Assembly: GCA_000507305.1 (NCBI GenBank)
Contig: DF239822.1
Location: 1 to 64,000 of the forward strand
Direction of reading: 5' to 3'
From: Breviolum minutum Mf 1.05b.01
Taxonomy: Eukaryota; Sar; Dinophyceae; Suessiales; Symbiodiniaceae
DNA: 64,000 nucleotides
Shown here: positions 43,569 to 55,255 of the stretch, piece after piece
Numbering within the stretch: position 1 is the first letter of the stretch
Layout of the letters: the number at the start of each line of letters is the position of its first letter
Position numbers and translations under genes: made by a program
The notes under the pieces: model-generated
What the model was told of the DNA's origin: nothing
Databases searched by the model: none
The model's input: the letters and a program-made list of their open reading frames with translations, nothing else

Positions 43569-43736
43569 AATCCCACGAAAAAGAAACGCTTGTTTTCACA
43601 GTTGACGATGACAACCTGCTGGGTTGGACCTCCAAGGAACAGTGCAAGTCGAATTGCGCAGGCCTCACCAATGGCCACAAAGGTCACAGGTGGGCCATCC
43701 ATATATGTTGGATTCCGAGGTGGGCCGGGGACTTGG
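43569..43736 (-). CDS. Exon of unidentified gene
   Basis: The minus frame reads VPGPPRNPTYMDGPPVTFVA and continues IGEACAIRLALFLGG to VVIVNCENKRFFFVG. The other frames are broken or biased. The 5' border is AAAAG^C and the 3' border probably TT^GTGGTG. Hydrophobic, conserved-looking; not recognised. Confidence 0.45.
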
Positions 43737-43818
43737 CTTTTGTAAAGTATTTCAACAATTTTCAGGGAACAAAAAACCGTGATCCCTATAGAGGTTGAAA
43801 AAACACACGCTCGACTTA

Positions 43819-43925
43819 TATGGATGTTTCCGAAAATAGTGATACCCCCATATCATCCATTTTAATAGGGTTTTCCATTATAAACCATCCATTTTGGGGT
43901 ACCCCTATTTTTGGAAACACCCATA
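43819..43925. mobile_element. Family D element (reverse orientation)
   Basis: TATGGATGTTTCC to GGAAACACCCATA, with GGGGTACCCC inside the right arm. Confidence 0.8.
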
Positions 43926-44140
43926 TAGTCAGTAGCACCACCAATCAAGAATGAGGGATTTTACATGTGAAAAAAAATAACTCGGGATTAGAGGTGCCGA
44001 TGTTACTTTTGGGGTATGGTAGTTGGAAGATTCATGGGCACGAGTATCCACTGAATGTTTTTGACGCATCATTGTGAGATAGATCAGAACCCCAGAAAAC
44101 TTGAAGGCAGGCAAAAAGGAACATGCTTCAATTTGCAAAT

Positions 44141-44246
44141 CCATCTTCAACCAACTCAATTGAAAAATGTGCTCGTCAAAATAGGTTCATCTTCCCCAAT
44201 TTTTGGGGTGAAAAAGTTCAAATATATTTGAGTTGCCACCACCCAG
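44141..44246. mobile_element. Family A element, left end decayed
   Basis: Interior CAATTGAAAAATGTGCTCGTC and right end TTGCCACCACCCAG are typical. Confidence 0.6.
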
Positions 44247-44280
44247 CATTTGTTAAGCCACCCAACTGGGTGTTCTCAAT

Positions 44281-44367
44281 GGAAAATCCACCATTTGAGT
44301 CGATGTATTTCCTATTGGATTTCAGGTGGATTTCCAGCCAGCCCACGTTAGTTTACTGGAGGGTAAC
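44281..44367. mobile_element. Family C element, long variant
   Basis: GGAAAATCCACCATTTGAGT to CACGTTAGTTTACTGGAGGG. Confidence 0.55.
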
Positions 44368-44453
44368 GCCTTTACCTTTTGAACACCTCACAACTGTTAT
44401 TCTCCCAAAAAACGAACGGTCATGACAATTGGAGAAACAACCATGAATGAAGA

Positions 44454-44569
44454 TGTACACCCCTGAAAACTAACATGTCCTCCAAAAAGGGATTATTTCA
44501 ATAGGAACTACATCTTCCAACCATTGATTTTCAAGGGACATATGGACATGTTACTTTTCAGGGGAGTAT
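44454..44569. mobile_element. Family C element
   Basis: ACACCCCTGAAAACTAACAT to ATGTTACTTTTCAGGGGAGT; one of the best copies. Confidence 0.85.
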
Positions 44570-44685
44570 CTCCCATCCAAAAATGGTGGGATTTTCCAGC
44601 GATCGCCATATGTTAGTGAACTCGGGAGTGACAAACATCTCAACTTGCAGTGAAAATTCTCCTCAAACACAAGGATTTTCAGGTA

Positions 44686-44796
44686 TGAGCCTTGAATCTG
44701 GGCTGCCCATGTGCTGGTAACCCATGCCGGGCATACCACCCATGGGCCCACCCATGCCGGGCCCCATGGGCATTCCACCCATACCTGGCTAAAAGG
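44686..44796 (-). CDS. Gly/Met/Pro-rich exon
   Basis: After TTTTAGCCAG the minus frame gives MGGMPMGPGMGGPMGGMPGM, then GYQHMGSPDS. Such repeats occur as flexible linkers or tails in chaperones and RNA-binding proteins. The exon lies upstream of the DnaJ-like exons on the same strand and could be the linker of that gene, but the connection is not shown. The 3' border is uncertain. Confidence 0.4.
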
Positions 44797-45397
44797 AAGT
44801 TTCAGTGTCCCGGGTAAACTTCCTGAATAGGGATGAGTATACGCTGGTTTTAATGATCATTCAACTTGGCCTCAACTATCATCATGTCATCATGCAAAAT
44901 GATGTTTTTTTCGGCTCCCGGTTAGAACATGTCCCCTGGGTCTGGGCAGTCTGGGGTCCTCCCCGTGTGCAAGAAGTTTAGCCTTGGATCTGCTGTTTAG
45001 ATGGTGGAGTTTCACTCGTTCCAAACAAAAAAAATCCGACACCAAAGTTTGGTGATGACAAATCCCAATGGTAGAAAATTCAAACATCACCTTAATCCAA
45101 AACATCCAAATAACTAATACCTATACACCCAATGAATTTTGGAAGCTCGAGAACTCATGTGAAGCTTGCTTACTCACTCAACCTCCATGTCTCCAGCTTC
45201 CCTTAACAAAAACTCCACGAAATCAATGGGGATTTTGGTGGGTTTTTTCGCGCAAACCTTGCATTTTAAAAGGTGAAACTCATTCGGCAACAAAAATTGA
45301 GAAATTTCCATGTTCAGCGTCATTTAATTACAACCTGTCGAACTAGAAAATTCTGGGTGAATATGGCATGTTTCACCCACATGTATATATAACACAT

Positions 45398-45488
45398 ACC
45401 CATAGCATCCATGTATGGCATATTTACCAACATTTACCACAAAAATCGGCCAAATGTGGGTAAATATACCATACATGGATGGTATGGG
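45398..45488. mobile_element. Family B palindrome
   Basis: CCATAGCATCCATGTATGG to CCATACATGGATGGTATGG; near-perfect hairpin. Confidence 0.8.
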
Positions 45489-45806
45489 ATATACGGTATA
45501 CGTATAACTATAACCCTGAAATAGACAAAAACATGACCTACGCAAACTATTACGTATACTTTTTGGCTTTGCCATCTTTCAGATAGAACCAGAAACGTTG
45601 CCAAAAACGCACAAAAAGCCCAGGACCAACACTGCTGCACGAGGCTCAGGAAAAAACATTACCAATAAAACCCATAAAATTTTGCAATAAGGATCAGCGA
45701 TTGGATCCTCCAATGCCTTCGGGTGAATGAACCTGTATGAATCGCATGGGGTGTTTTCAACTCGGTACGCTCATAGTAACGAATTGCTGCATCACGCTGT
45801 GATGTA

Positions 45807-46027
45807 TATATGAGTTACGGACAAAATTTGGTACATGGCGAAGGGACATCCTAAAGTAGGGTGGGCCCCTATCGGTTTTGCAGTGGCGGCACCTTGTACA
45901 AACCTTCCTGAGGGTATCGTTTTGGGTATCGTTTTAGGGTGGGCCCCTATCGGTTTTGCAGCAATGGCAACCCCACGACCCTCTCAATACTACTTTGGTC
46001 ATACCTAATTTTGTCCGATACTCATAT
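45807..46027. mobile_element. Element K, inverted repeat of about 221 bp
   Basis: Ends ATATGAGTTACGGACAAAAT and, inverted, ATTTTGTCCGATACTCATAT. Inside, GGGTGGGCCCCTATCGGTTT is present twice (about 45860 and 45937). Confidence 0.7.
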
Positions 46028-46700
46028 GTGTCTCCTCCATGCAACTGCAAAAACGTACGAACATTCTCAGGAAGGTTCAAACATCAACAACCTGCTCTTC
46101 TCATCATCCTGCAGAAACATCTCGCTTCTCAAGATACGATGGATCTGATGGTCTTTTCACCAACTTCTCATAGTACGGTACATCTCAGATTCTAAAAGAA
46201 TCTACTGCATCGCGAACACGTCTGTTGCTTCCCCAACTTGAATCTTTGCCATGCATTGCTTAAAGAAGATCGCCTCTGTGCATGTGCACAGAGAAAACTC
46301 TGTGGCGAGCTTAGATAGTAACAAGAAACCGTCATGGAACCCTACTTGTGCATCAAACAGCCTTACTATTGCCATGGTTTTTGTAGGTCCTCAAAATTCA
46401 AGGCATTGAAATGAACATGTACTGTGCGATGAACAATCTCCCAACTACTACAGCCATTGGCCCAACTACTACAGCCATTGGCGTGCTTCGTAGGAATCCT
46501 TTCCATCGATTGTTTGTTTTCCCCGGCTTTCAGGCCTTGCCCAAACATTCCGCCGAACATGTCCTGGACACCATGGATTTGAAGAACAATTTCGGCACTT
46601 TTCGTTCGGGCACAGGTTAAATGCATGTACAAAAAACGATGCATTTATTCACGAATCACCAGTGGTTTTTTGAAATCAAACGATGGATAGTCTCTACTTT
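46028..46700. other. Mostly non-coding; weak Cys-containing frame
   Basis: At 46500-46620 a minus frame has CPNEKCRNCSSNPWC, a possible metal-binding exon, but borders are not clear and two other frames are open. A 19-20 bp unit (CTACTACAGCCATTGGC core) is duplicated at about 46440-46480. Confidence 0.35.
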
Positions 46701-46805
46701 ATAGGATCCATACATGTATAGTATATTTTGCTACATTTGGTTGATTCTTATGGCAAATTTAGGGTACATATATACCATATATACCGGTCAAATGGATCCT
46801 ATGGG
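46701..46805. mobile_element. Family B palindrome, decayed
   Basis: GGATCCATACATGTATAGTA to ATGGATCCTATGGG. Confidence 0.6.
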
Positions 46806-46997
46806 TAATGAATTTAGGAATAATTGCTTTGATGGGAACAACAAATGGCTCAGCCAATAGGCTGATGGTTACACTCATGGTTTGGGCCCAAACCCAATTC
46901 CCAGCCCTCCTATGAAAGGGATCATGAATTTGGCATCTACTTAGAGGACGCCACCAAGTTCCATCACAAAAATTCAATCATTTTTCTTAAAACACAC

Positions 46998-47144
46998 CTC
47001 AAGGGTACTTGGAGAGGAATCCATTTCAAGGTACAAATACAAATTGGATACAATCGGCTGGATTCTGAAGTTGATGTCGAAGTTTTTGTCGCAAATGGCC
47101 ACGACGCGGTACGGACATTGGTTTGGGAAACAGATGTCTAAATG
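46998..47144 (-). CDS. Exon of unidentified gene
   Basis: 147 bp, 49 codons, between CATAG^CAT and GAG^GTGTGT. It reads HLDICFPNQCPYRVVAICDK, NFDINFRIQPIVSNLYLYLE and ends MDSSPSTLE. Strong coding character and good borders. No family recognised. Confidence 0.5.
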
Positions 47145-47343
47145 CTATGAATATGATCTGAATCTTCCAAGCTTCCAAACGGATGGCTACGGAATGGTAA
47201 TAGATTTGTTTCACCAGGTACTTCCAGATATGATGTTGACAGTGAGCGGTCGCATTCTGAACAAACGCCCCGTTTTCACCTCACAGCTCCCCCCACCAAC
47301 AAAAAGGTGGCAAAGGGTGACAAACTAATCAAACTACCTTCCC

Positions 47344-47440
47344 GGGTTGGTGGTTTCAACCCAGTTGAAAAATATTAGTCAAAATGATAATTTTTCCCAA
47401 ATAGGGGTGAAAATAAAACATATTTGAAACCACCAACCAG
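47344..47440. mobile_element. Family A element
   Basis: GGTTGGTGGTTTCAACCC to TTTGAAACCACCAACC; ends vary from CTAG to GG/CC. Confidence 0.8.
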
Positions 47441-48997
47441 GCCCTGTTGGTAGCCAAATTTTGCATCTTTTCAACGGGCTTAAAAGCTGTCTGGAAGCGT
47501 GCTGCCAAAAAGACTTTCCTCTCCCATAAAAACAGCTTGAAGAGGGAGGAACCCCATAAACAGTTCCACCATCTTGTAATGAACTTCAAAGGTACCAACA
47601 AAAAATCCCTGGAAAAATCTGCATCACCCCTGTTCTAGGTGAAACACTATGGAAAAGAAGGTACCTTTCGGCATCAACACCACTTATAAAAGCTTGAAAA
47701 CATCTGTGAAATTGAGTATGCTAAAGTTCACTCATAAACTGAAACATCTGAAACACATACTTTATCATAGTTTAGCACCCCAGAAGCTTAACATGGAACC
47801 TGAGAATACACCCCTACCCCTGGAAAATGTAAACATCATCTTCAAAAATCCCAGGCACCATTTTCAGGCTCAAAATATAACTTCCCCACCGTTAGTAACA
47901 CCTATCTTCAACACACACCTCTGGAAAATCAACGGCAAATTCCACCCCGAGTCATGGAGGTTTGCTTCAAATGATTTCACATATCCAACCATCTCCCATA
48001 TGATTCGGGTTGGTTCACCCCTGGACCCCCTGGACCATCCTGTGCAGCGAACAAGATTCATTTTCAATGGTAGAATCAAAGTTCACCAACCTGGAGCTTT
48101 CCCGAATTTCCATAAGCCGTCCGGTCCCATTTCCCTTACTAAACAAACCACCACTATTTTTTTGGGGGAGTTTAAAATCGGTCGGCTTGAAATATTCGGT
48201 CGTGAGCTAAGCTAATTTGACGGAAGATGGGGATGGAAACTTTTCAGCTGCCATGGCCCAACAGGGGCCATTCCCCTTGGAATTCCACTTTCCCATGGCC
48301 TCAAAGGGCGACTCACCGCCGAAGGAGGAGGAACGTTGAAAGGAATCCTGGCTCCGCGGCCGGGATTCCATCCGACCGACCCGGAAACTTTCCAAGCATG
48401 AAGCCTTAAATGATGCGAAAAAATCCACCTAAAATAGGCATAGACTAAGGCATGATTGAGGTGGAGATTAAAAAAAGGGTGTGTGAGAAATGATGATTTG
48501 ACAATGATGTATTCAGGATGAAGCATCAACGATTAAACATATCAACAGGTGTAGTAAAGTCAGCCATCAAAAAAAAGTGGGGTCCATCTCTGAGATGAAG
48601 GTGGGCAATCATCTCCTGCCTAGAGGCCCTTTTTTTCGGCAAAAACAACATTTTGAGGAGCAAAAATGTATTCCAAAACGCCAGGAACCACATGTCCCCC
48701 AGTGTCTCGTGTCCTTCCAATGCAACCGGATTTTGGTCTTTTGGTGTAAAACAAAACCCTAGGGATCCAGGGACACCTCTTGAGGGTCGATATTTGGACC
48801 CCCCAAAGCCTACCTGAAAACACCGAACCTGAGGAGGTAATTGGATCTGCAGGGAAAAATCATGTTTTTTTTCATGAAGCGACATGGTGGCACAACTAAT
48901 GTTAAAAAAAACAGCTCGCGGTTGAATTTTTGATTTCTCAACGGGAAAAACCATGATTGAAAACCCATGCTTGGATGTCCCGGGGATCAATGGTTAG
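47441..48997. other. Mixed intronic region
   Basis: 47775-47870 is a decayed family C element. 48620-48900 on the minus strand contains a good donor (CAG^GTAGGC at about 48816) and three simultaneously open frames, so an exon is likely but unreadable. The rest is non-coding. Confidence 0.4.
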
Positions 48998-49087
48998 GAT
49001 CAATGGCTTATTTCACCTACTTATTATAGATGGGGTATTCCTTGGGGTGAAATAATTTACCGCAACGATACGATCACCATTGATCCA
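48998..49087. mobile_element. Family I element touching an exon
   Basis: GGATCAATGGCTTATTTCACC to GGGGTGAAATAA and CCATTGATCC. Its right part overlaps the 3' end of the exon at 49061-49204. Confidence 0.6.
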
Positions 49088-49204
49088 TCCGCTTCCGTCC
49101 CGGGACATCCAGTGCTGGCGTTTCACCAACGCGCCGTTTGACTTTCGTCGTTCCTTGAAGAAGCGCGCAAAAAGTTCATTGGGATCCTCAGGTGTTTTGC
49201 GGAA
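49061..49204 (-). CDS. Exon of unidentified gene
   Basis: 144 bp, 48 codons, between AAAAG^TTC and GCG^GTAAAT. It reads FRKTPEDPNELFARFFKERR and later RQHWMSRDGSGWINGDRIVA. Clear coding character; no family recognised. The last nine codons lie inside a family I element whose end supplies the GTAAAT donor. Confidence 0.5.
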
Positions 49205-49228
49205 CTTTTAGCAAGAGATGTTGGGGAT

Positions 49229-49466
49229 GGATGGTTCCCATAGGATCTATTGGACTGGTATATAAATGTATATATATATATATTTACCTACATTTTTTCC
49301 CGCAGGATCCATGGATCCATGGGACATACATCTAAGAATCACCCAAACGTTGGTAAATATACCATACCCCCTAGGATTCATGTATGGTATATTTACCTAC
49401 ATTTGGCTTCAATCTATGGCAAATTACGGTAAATGTAGGTAAATATACCGTATACATGGATACTAG
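49229..49466. mobile_element. Two adjacent family B palindromes
   Basis: One copy at about 49229-49330 with a TA run inside, and one at about 49340-49466 (GGTATATTTACCTACATTT arms). Confidence 0.7.
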
Positions 49467-49488
49467 GTTGATGAGGAAGTTGATGATT

Positions 49489-49592
49489 ACACTCCCGAGT
49501 TCACTAACATGAGGATCGCTGGAAAATCCCTATTTTCTAGCGGGAAATACGTCGACTCATGGTGGATTTTCCAGCCAGTCACGTTAGTAAAA
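49489..49592. mobile_element. Family C element, long variant
   Basis: ACACTCCCGAGTTCACTAAC to CACGTTAGTAAAATC; internal GCTGGAAAATCC/GGATTTTCCAGC arms. Confidence 0.65.
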
Positions 49593-50586
49593 TCTACGCG
49601 GATTTTTTTGTGGTGATTTTTTGTAGTTGGTAGAAAGGAAACAACATGTACACAAGTCACCGTTTAAGAACATGAAAGAAAAACAACTCAGCAATCCAAA
49701 GTGTTCCATCTTTTTTGTTCCAGCTTCTTCAAAGTGACCTGGATTGATTCCCCAAATGGAAAACAGCCCTGAAAAGGTCACGGCTATGGGTCCAAACGAG
49801 GTCACGACTTGAAGAACCAGGTTGTTCTCATGTTTTTGTCTGGAAGGGTGAAATGTATTAAACTTGGGTTTGGTCTCACAATCAACTAAAGCGATAAGAC
49901 TGGTGATTGCCAAGTTTGTCTTCAACTTTCTAAGGTCCACTGTGTTGGAGATTTTGGTACCGGTCCCGGTAGCGGTTTGTACACATCACTTGTGTTTCCA
50001 AAACCATGAGTTTCTTGCCCACGTGGTTCAGTGGATATACAGTGATGCTGTTGTAGAGGCTTTCACGGCTAATCTCGGAGGTGGTCATTTCCATGATTGG
50101 AGCGTTGAACATCATTCGATCCGAACAGCAACCCAATGGAATCTTGTAAATTCAGACAAATTTATGCGGATTGTCCATCCATATATCCATGAATGGATCT
50201 TTAATCGGGTTACATTTCAAATTACTCATCCATGTTGGGAAAAAATGGAACACGGTGGTTCGTTCAATACCTCAATACTGGTTACTGGGAAACGGTGGGG
50301 GTTGGTCCTTCTTCAGGCCAGTACTGGCGAATCCCTTATACCCATTGAATTGAATTTTCCTATTGCGTGTTTTTTTTGCATTGATGTACAATGTGACCTC
50401 AAACAGTTTCAATTATAGTAACTCTTTTACACCTATAGAAAGAAAAAACATGAACAAATCAATGAAGAAAGGTGATTCCTTAGGAAACAGCAACAGAAAG
50501 TAATCGAAACATGTTTCTTCAACTAATCTTTGAAGGTGATGCTGATCCTTAGATTCCCCCGTTCACCCGTTGAGAACTTTTCAAAA
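49593..50586. other. Exon-like minus frame, otherwise non-coding
   Basis: At 49960-50125 a minus frame reads MEMTTSEISRESLYNSITVY and PLNHVGKKLMVLETQV, protein-like but without fixed borders. An opposing 184-codon plus frame is also open. Confidence 0.35.
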
Positions 50587-50665
50587 CAACCCTCTCCCAT
50601 AGGATCCATGGAGAAATGGTATATTTACCTACGTCGTTTCTAGGGTAAATGTAGGTAAACATTGG
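50587..50665. mobile_element. Family B palindrome
   Basis: CCCATAGGATCCATGGAGAA to GGTAAATGTAGGTAAA; the right end is truncated. Confidence 0.65.
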
Positions 50666-50787
50666 ACTTTTTGCCTGTTCACTAGGTGGATTCCAAGTTT
50701 TCCGGTTCCCTGCAGGGTTTTCAGGAAACCTCTGACAAACAGTTGGTAAACAAAAATCATTGGCTGAAGTCTTGAGATAAAACAAAC

Positions 50788-50875
50788 CCATAGCATCCAT
50801 GTATGGTATATCTACCTACATTTGGTTGGTCTTTATGGTAAATGTAGGTAAATATACCATACATGGAAGCTATGG
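50788..50875. mobile_element. Family B palindrome, consensus-like
   Basis: CCATAGCATCCATGTATGGT to its complement; 88 bp. Confidence 0.85.
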
Positions 50876-51329
50876 AAAAGGGAACTATAAACATATATAT
50901 ATATATATGAATGCTCTTTATTCACTTTAGCGTTTCAATTAGCTATCGCATAACCCACCGGATAAAATGGATAAATTTCACACACTCATGATAACATCAC
51001 TCACCCCCTCCGAACTCCCCCCCTTTTCTGGCCGCCAAAACGGCCCCCAAACTCCCTCCAAGCGTCGCCCGAAAACTGGTACCGAAAGCCAGGCCCTGCA
51101 GGTCCACCACTTGAGGAGGAGCCCTCACCCCTTGGTGGCAACGAGGGTTGCCGTGGATCCAAACAAATGGAACGGGGAAGGTTATAGCCATGGCCAATCG
51201 TTGGGATGTTTGTTTCTACTTAAGGTCCAATCAATTGAATCTCTGGTGTATTGTTTTTTGATTATTGTTTTGGATTTTTTTTCCAAAAATATTTTCGTGA
51301 ATGAAGGGGTATGTCTTCATTTCCCTAAT

Positions 51330-51409
51330 CGCATCCATTATGGTATATTTACCTACGTTTCGCATTGCAACTAAATGTAGGAAAATATATGCCATGGATC
51401 CTATGGGTT
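51330..51409. mobile_element. Family B palindrome
   Basis: GCATCCATTATGGTATATTT to AAATATATGCCATGGATCC. Confidence 0.7.
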
Positions 51410-51557
51410 TTGAAGGGCTTTTGGAAAATGATCGATGCGTAAATCAACGGGTTGCCTTTATGAAATCGTGGAATTCTTTGAAGGTGAAAATGGGGTTACT
51501 TGGGGAAGAGTTGGGTGAGAACTCTAAGACACTACTTGGATGTACCAGGAAGTTATT

Positions 51558-51660
51558 AAAAGGTTAGCGTTTTTGTGGGTATAACCCCAATATACCCTAT
51601 TTATAACTATAGATTATACCCCATTAACTAACCATTGATCCTAACTTCCAATGTTAGAGA
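51558..51660. mobile_element. Family I element
   Basis: GTTAGCG left and CCATTGATCCTAAC right, with GGGTATAACCCC inside. Confidence 0.55.
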
Positions 51661-51791
51661 AAATATACCCAAATTTCCTGGATCCTGGGACAGGATTTGT
51701 CGCCAACAAAATGAACCTCCAAACAACTCCTTTTTGGGGCTGTAGCAATGCATTTACTTCTCTAAATTCCTACTCATGTGTAGGATCTTTT

Positions 51792-51888
51792 CTGGTTGGT
51801 GGTTTCAACCCATATGAAGAATACTAGTCAAATTGGAAATCTTCCCCAGGTAGGGATGACAATACAAATATTTGAAACCACCACCTAG
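51792..51888. mobile_element. Family A element
   Basis: CTGGTTGGTGGTTTCAA to TTGAAACCACCACCTAG; 97 bp. Confidence 0.85.
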
Positions 51889-52270
51889 TTTTGATATGTG
51901 TTTTTGGTATCTAGATTGATTTTTGTTAATACTCAATGCCTAAGAAACTGTCTAAAAGAATCTTGGTGCTCTGATTGGTACGGTGCTTCAGGATCTCAGC
52001 CGTCAACACCACAGTACCTATATACCAAAAAAATTGCCAGGAACCCACTTTTTTCATAGGGAATCCTTATAATGGGTATACAAACCACTACTATTGGGTT
52101 GATGAGTTTATCCCCTCTTAAATGGAAATAATGGGAGTTTAGACCTTTAGCACACATATCAAAGAAACAGCGCTTTGAGCTTTGTCTTGGAGGATGGTTT
52201 TTTAACCAACGGATGGAACATCTTGGTTTTGCATAAGATGCTTGGAATAAAAAGACATATTCTTTCCTCA

Positions 52271-52331
52271 TGTTTTTTTAAAGGGTGACTTACCATGGTA
52301 GAATCCCAAAAAACACATATTAAACAAACCA
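52271..52331. mobile_element. Family F element, core only
   Basis: GGGTGACTTACCATGGTAGA to ACACATATTAAACAAACC. Confidence 0.55.
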
Positions 52332-52430
52332 AAAGTCATTAGACGAAGACGTGTTGGGCTTTGGAACCCGCTTAGCCAACCACTTGGGACCCGTGATGCG
52401 TCAGGGAAAAATATCATCCCGAATGCTCAA

Positions 52431-52584
52431 TACTTGGAGGATCATCCCAGTGGATGTAAGTGGTTAGTTACCATGGTGATCGCAAGTCCCCTAAAGATTG
52501 GGTTGTGGGATCCCTTGCAAATGGCCTAAATGGCTTTTAAATGAGGGTTACTAACTACTTACTGACTGGTATGATCCTGCAAGT
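52431..52584. mobile_element. Family H element
   Basis: ACTTGGAGGATCATCCCAGT to ACTGGTATGATCCTGCAAGT. Confidence 0.75.
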
Positions 52585-52690
52585 ACTTATACATACATAA
52601 AAAACACAAAGAACAAAGTGACGTAAAATCACAGAACATGGCTACTTTTTCTTAAGCATCGTGAAAATGAATCCACACGTCCAATGGGTA

Positions 52691-52793
52691 CTAGTTGGTG
52701 GTTTCAACCCATTTGAAAAATATTAGTCAAGTTGGATCATTTCTCCAGGGATCCGGGTGAAAATACAAAAATCTTTGAGTTGCCACCAACTAG
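52691..52793. mobile_element. Family A element
   Basis: CTAGTTGGTGGTTTCAA to GAGTTGCCACCAACTAG. Confidence 0.85.
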
Positions 52794-53281
52794 GGTATCA
52801 AAAACAACAACAATTTAACCTCCCTGAGTTTGAGGTCCTTCCCCAACCCTTCCGCGACGTTGGTTGATCAACCGCCCCAAATCGCCATGGTCACATGGTC
52901 CACGCACCGCTAAGATCCGCTAAGCTAAGCCTCCGCACCCTGGAGGGCCTCCCTTTAAACCTTCCTCACCATATTGGTCGTAGATCGTCCTGGGACCGAC
53001 CGGACCGGGCTGGACGCCAAAAGCTCTTTTTTGTAAAAAGGAACTTAGAAACTGGTTTGCTGGATCAGGCATGTCAACAAAAATCATCATCTTACATATA
53101 TATATATATCATATATCATATTGTATTATATCATATTATATATATATCATATTATATTACATTACATTTATAAGGCAAGCTAAGGTCCAAAAAGGTAGGA
53201 ATTTTGGGGCTTATGAACTTGCTGATGGGGACGTACCCCTCCTCAACTCCAAATTGGTAACGTTGCCAACGTTCCAGCCAC

Positions 53282-53409
53282 TACCCTATGGTAAACTAAC
53301 ATAGCGATTGCTGGAATATCACCATTTCTAATAGGAAATAAAATGCATCGACTCAATCCGGAATCCGGGTCCATTTTCCAGCCAGCTATGTTAGATTACC
53401 GGAGTGTAA
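53282..53409. mobile_element. Family C element, long variant
   Basis: TACCCTATGGTAAACTAACAT to ATGTTAGATTACCGGAGTGTA. Confidence 0.65.
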
Positions 53410-53478
53410 CAAAAACAATCATCTTCCCTGTTGGCAAGGGCTTGCTGTACCCTAAAGGGGTATACAAATGAAACTATA

Positions 53479-53575
53479 ATACTGTTGATGGAAGAAATTC
53501 TGCACCAGTTGATAGGTAGGTTATCCCGGCTTTAGACATCCCAAATGGTGCAGGAGTGTGTACATCAACAGTATC
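53479..53575. mobile_element. Family E element
   Basis: ATACTGTTGATGGAAGAAAT to TACATCAACAGTAT. Confidence 0.75.
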
Positions 53576-54341
53576 ATTGCTTTTACTTGTGTTTGAAAGA
53601 TCTTGTGATGAAAGAACAAGGGATCAACATATCCAGCTTATTTTGTTGTGACACTATCCCCATATCCCCACACCGTACCCTACACCATACTACCCCCTTT
53701 TCTGGTGCTTGCCATGTTTCTTCTTCTCTGGATCACTGAGAACATCATAAGCCTGGGATGACTATTTGAGCTGACAAAACATGTGTGTGAAGAACAACAA
53801 GTGCGTTGTGGAAAAAAAATGCAACACATCTAAACGGGCCTATATATACAAATACACATATATACAAATACATATATACTAAATATATACTGTATATATA
53901 TATATATGTATATAAATATTTTTTAACATTTATTTGCAGAGTGTATTTTGGGTCGGTTTTTAGGTCCAAATACACGGAGAACCTCAAAATGCTGGACCCG
54001 CCCCCCAAAGCAACATTTTCCCCCCTTCAAACAGTCTTCAATCACTCAAAGATTTGTTTTTGACGTCGTTCAACATGTGGTCACAGTTATGCTTGGTTGT
54101 CTTGGATATATCCTACTGTGGATTCCTGGAACCCGGGATTCATAAGACCCAAGCAACAATTGCTGCAGGATTTCAACTTTAAGCAAGATTTCAATCATCG
54201 ACAAAATTCTATCATGAAAAATCATCAAAAAAAGACAGCTCATTGGATTTGAGTGGATTTGATGGATATTTCGTGGGATTTTCAACCCCAATAATGGGAC
54301 CCCTAAAAAATCACCCTTGATCGCTTTGCCTTTCAGAAAAC
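53576..54341. other. Non-coding with TA/TATAC-rich patch
   Basis: 53835-53920 is TA-rich. No exon recognised. Confidence 0.5.
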
Positions 54342-54446
54342 TAGTTGGTGGTTTCAACCCATCTGAAACCTGTGCTCGTCAAATTGGATCATTTCCCCAG
54401 GGATCCGGGTGAAAATACAAAAATATTTGAGTTGCCAGCACCTAGA
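54342..54446. mobile_element. Family A element
   Basis: CTAGTTGGTGGTTTCAA to TTGCCAGCACCTAG. Confidence 0.85.
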
Positions 54447-54553
54447 ACTTGTATGATTCACTACAAACACTCCCTACAACTAAGATTTTCGCACCTGAAA
54501 ATATGCCGAAATCCCCAAATGGAAGCCGGATCGTGACCTGCCAACCATCCATT

Positions 54554-54660
54554 TGGGTGTTTCCAAAAAAAATGGTACCCCAAAATGGATGGTTTATAAT
54601 GGAAAGCCTTATTAAAATGGATGATTTTGGAGAAAACCCACTATTTTTGGAAACACCCAT
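54554..54660. mobile_element. Family D element
   Basis: TGGGTGTTTCCAAAAAAAAT to TTTTTGGAAACACCCAT. Confidence 0.8.
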
Positions 54661-54840
54661 CCATTTTTTCCAGGGCCTCTGCAATGTCTTTAAATTTCGC
54701 TTCAGCTTCTTCCCGATTCTCCTGGGGGTTTTTTGCAACTCCGAGATCCGTGAACCATGGTAAAGACTGGCTGATTCATAGGGGATGCTTATAAATTGCT
54801 TGTTATCATCCCTTGAAAAAGCTGAGTAATACTTACAACG

Positions 54841-54951
54841 TTGATGGTTCAGAATTCCGATTCCCAACCACCGTTTGGATGTATAAAACCCGTCGTAAAT
54901 GACGGGATATTTAACATCTCAACTGGTGCAGGAATTCTTCCATGAACAGTA
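54841..54951. mobile_element. Chimeric J/E element
   Basis: The left half (TTGATGGTTCAGAATTCC, CCAACCACCGTTTGGATG) is family J; the right half (CAACTGGTGCAGGAATTCTT) is family E. Confidence 0.65.
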
Positions 54952-55152
54952 CTAGTAGTACAAATGTCGGATAACCCCAAACATTCAAACAAATTCTGAA
55001 ACTGAGGTGAGTTTAGTGCTTGATCTCGGCAGGCTTTTTGGGGGGTCCAAATGACATCTTCTCAGGAGGTGTGACTGCATGTCTATCCCGAAATTAAAAA
55101 CCAGATTTTAGTTTGTGTCTGTTGTCCGTCTCAGCCGAAGGACCCTGAAATA

Positions 55153-55255
55153 CTAGTTGGTGGTTCCAACCCATTTGAAAAATATTACTGTAGTCAAATT
55201 GGATCATCTTCCCAGGTAGGGATGAAAATAAAAAATATTTGAAACCACAACCTAG
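55153..55255. mobile_element. Family A element
   Basis: CTAGTTGGTGGTTCCAA to TTGAAACCACAACCTAG. Confidence 0.85.

Noticed and set aside
47649..48215. 188-codon plus-strand ORF
   Set aside because: It runs across a decayed family C element and has AT-driven composition without recognisable motifs.
49864..50418. 184-codon plus-strand ORF
   Set aside because: Weak coding character and no family; an opposing minus frame is at least as protein-like. Left undecided and not called.
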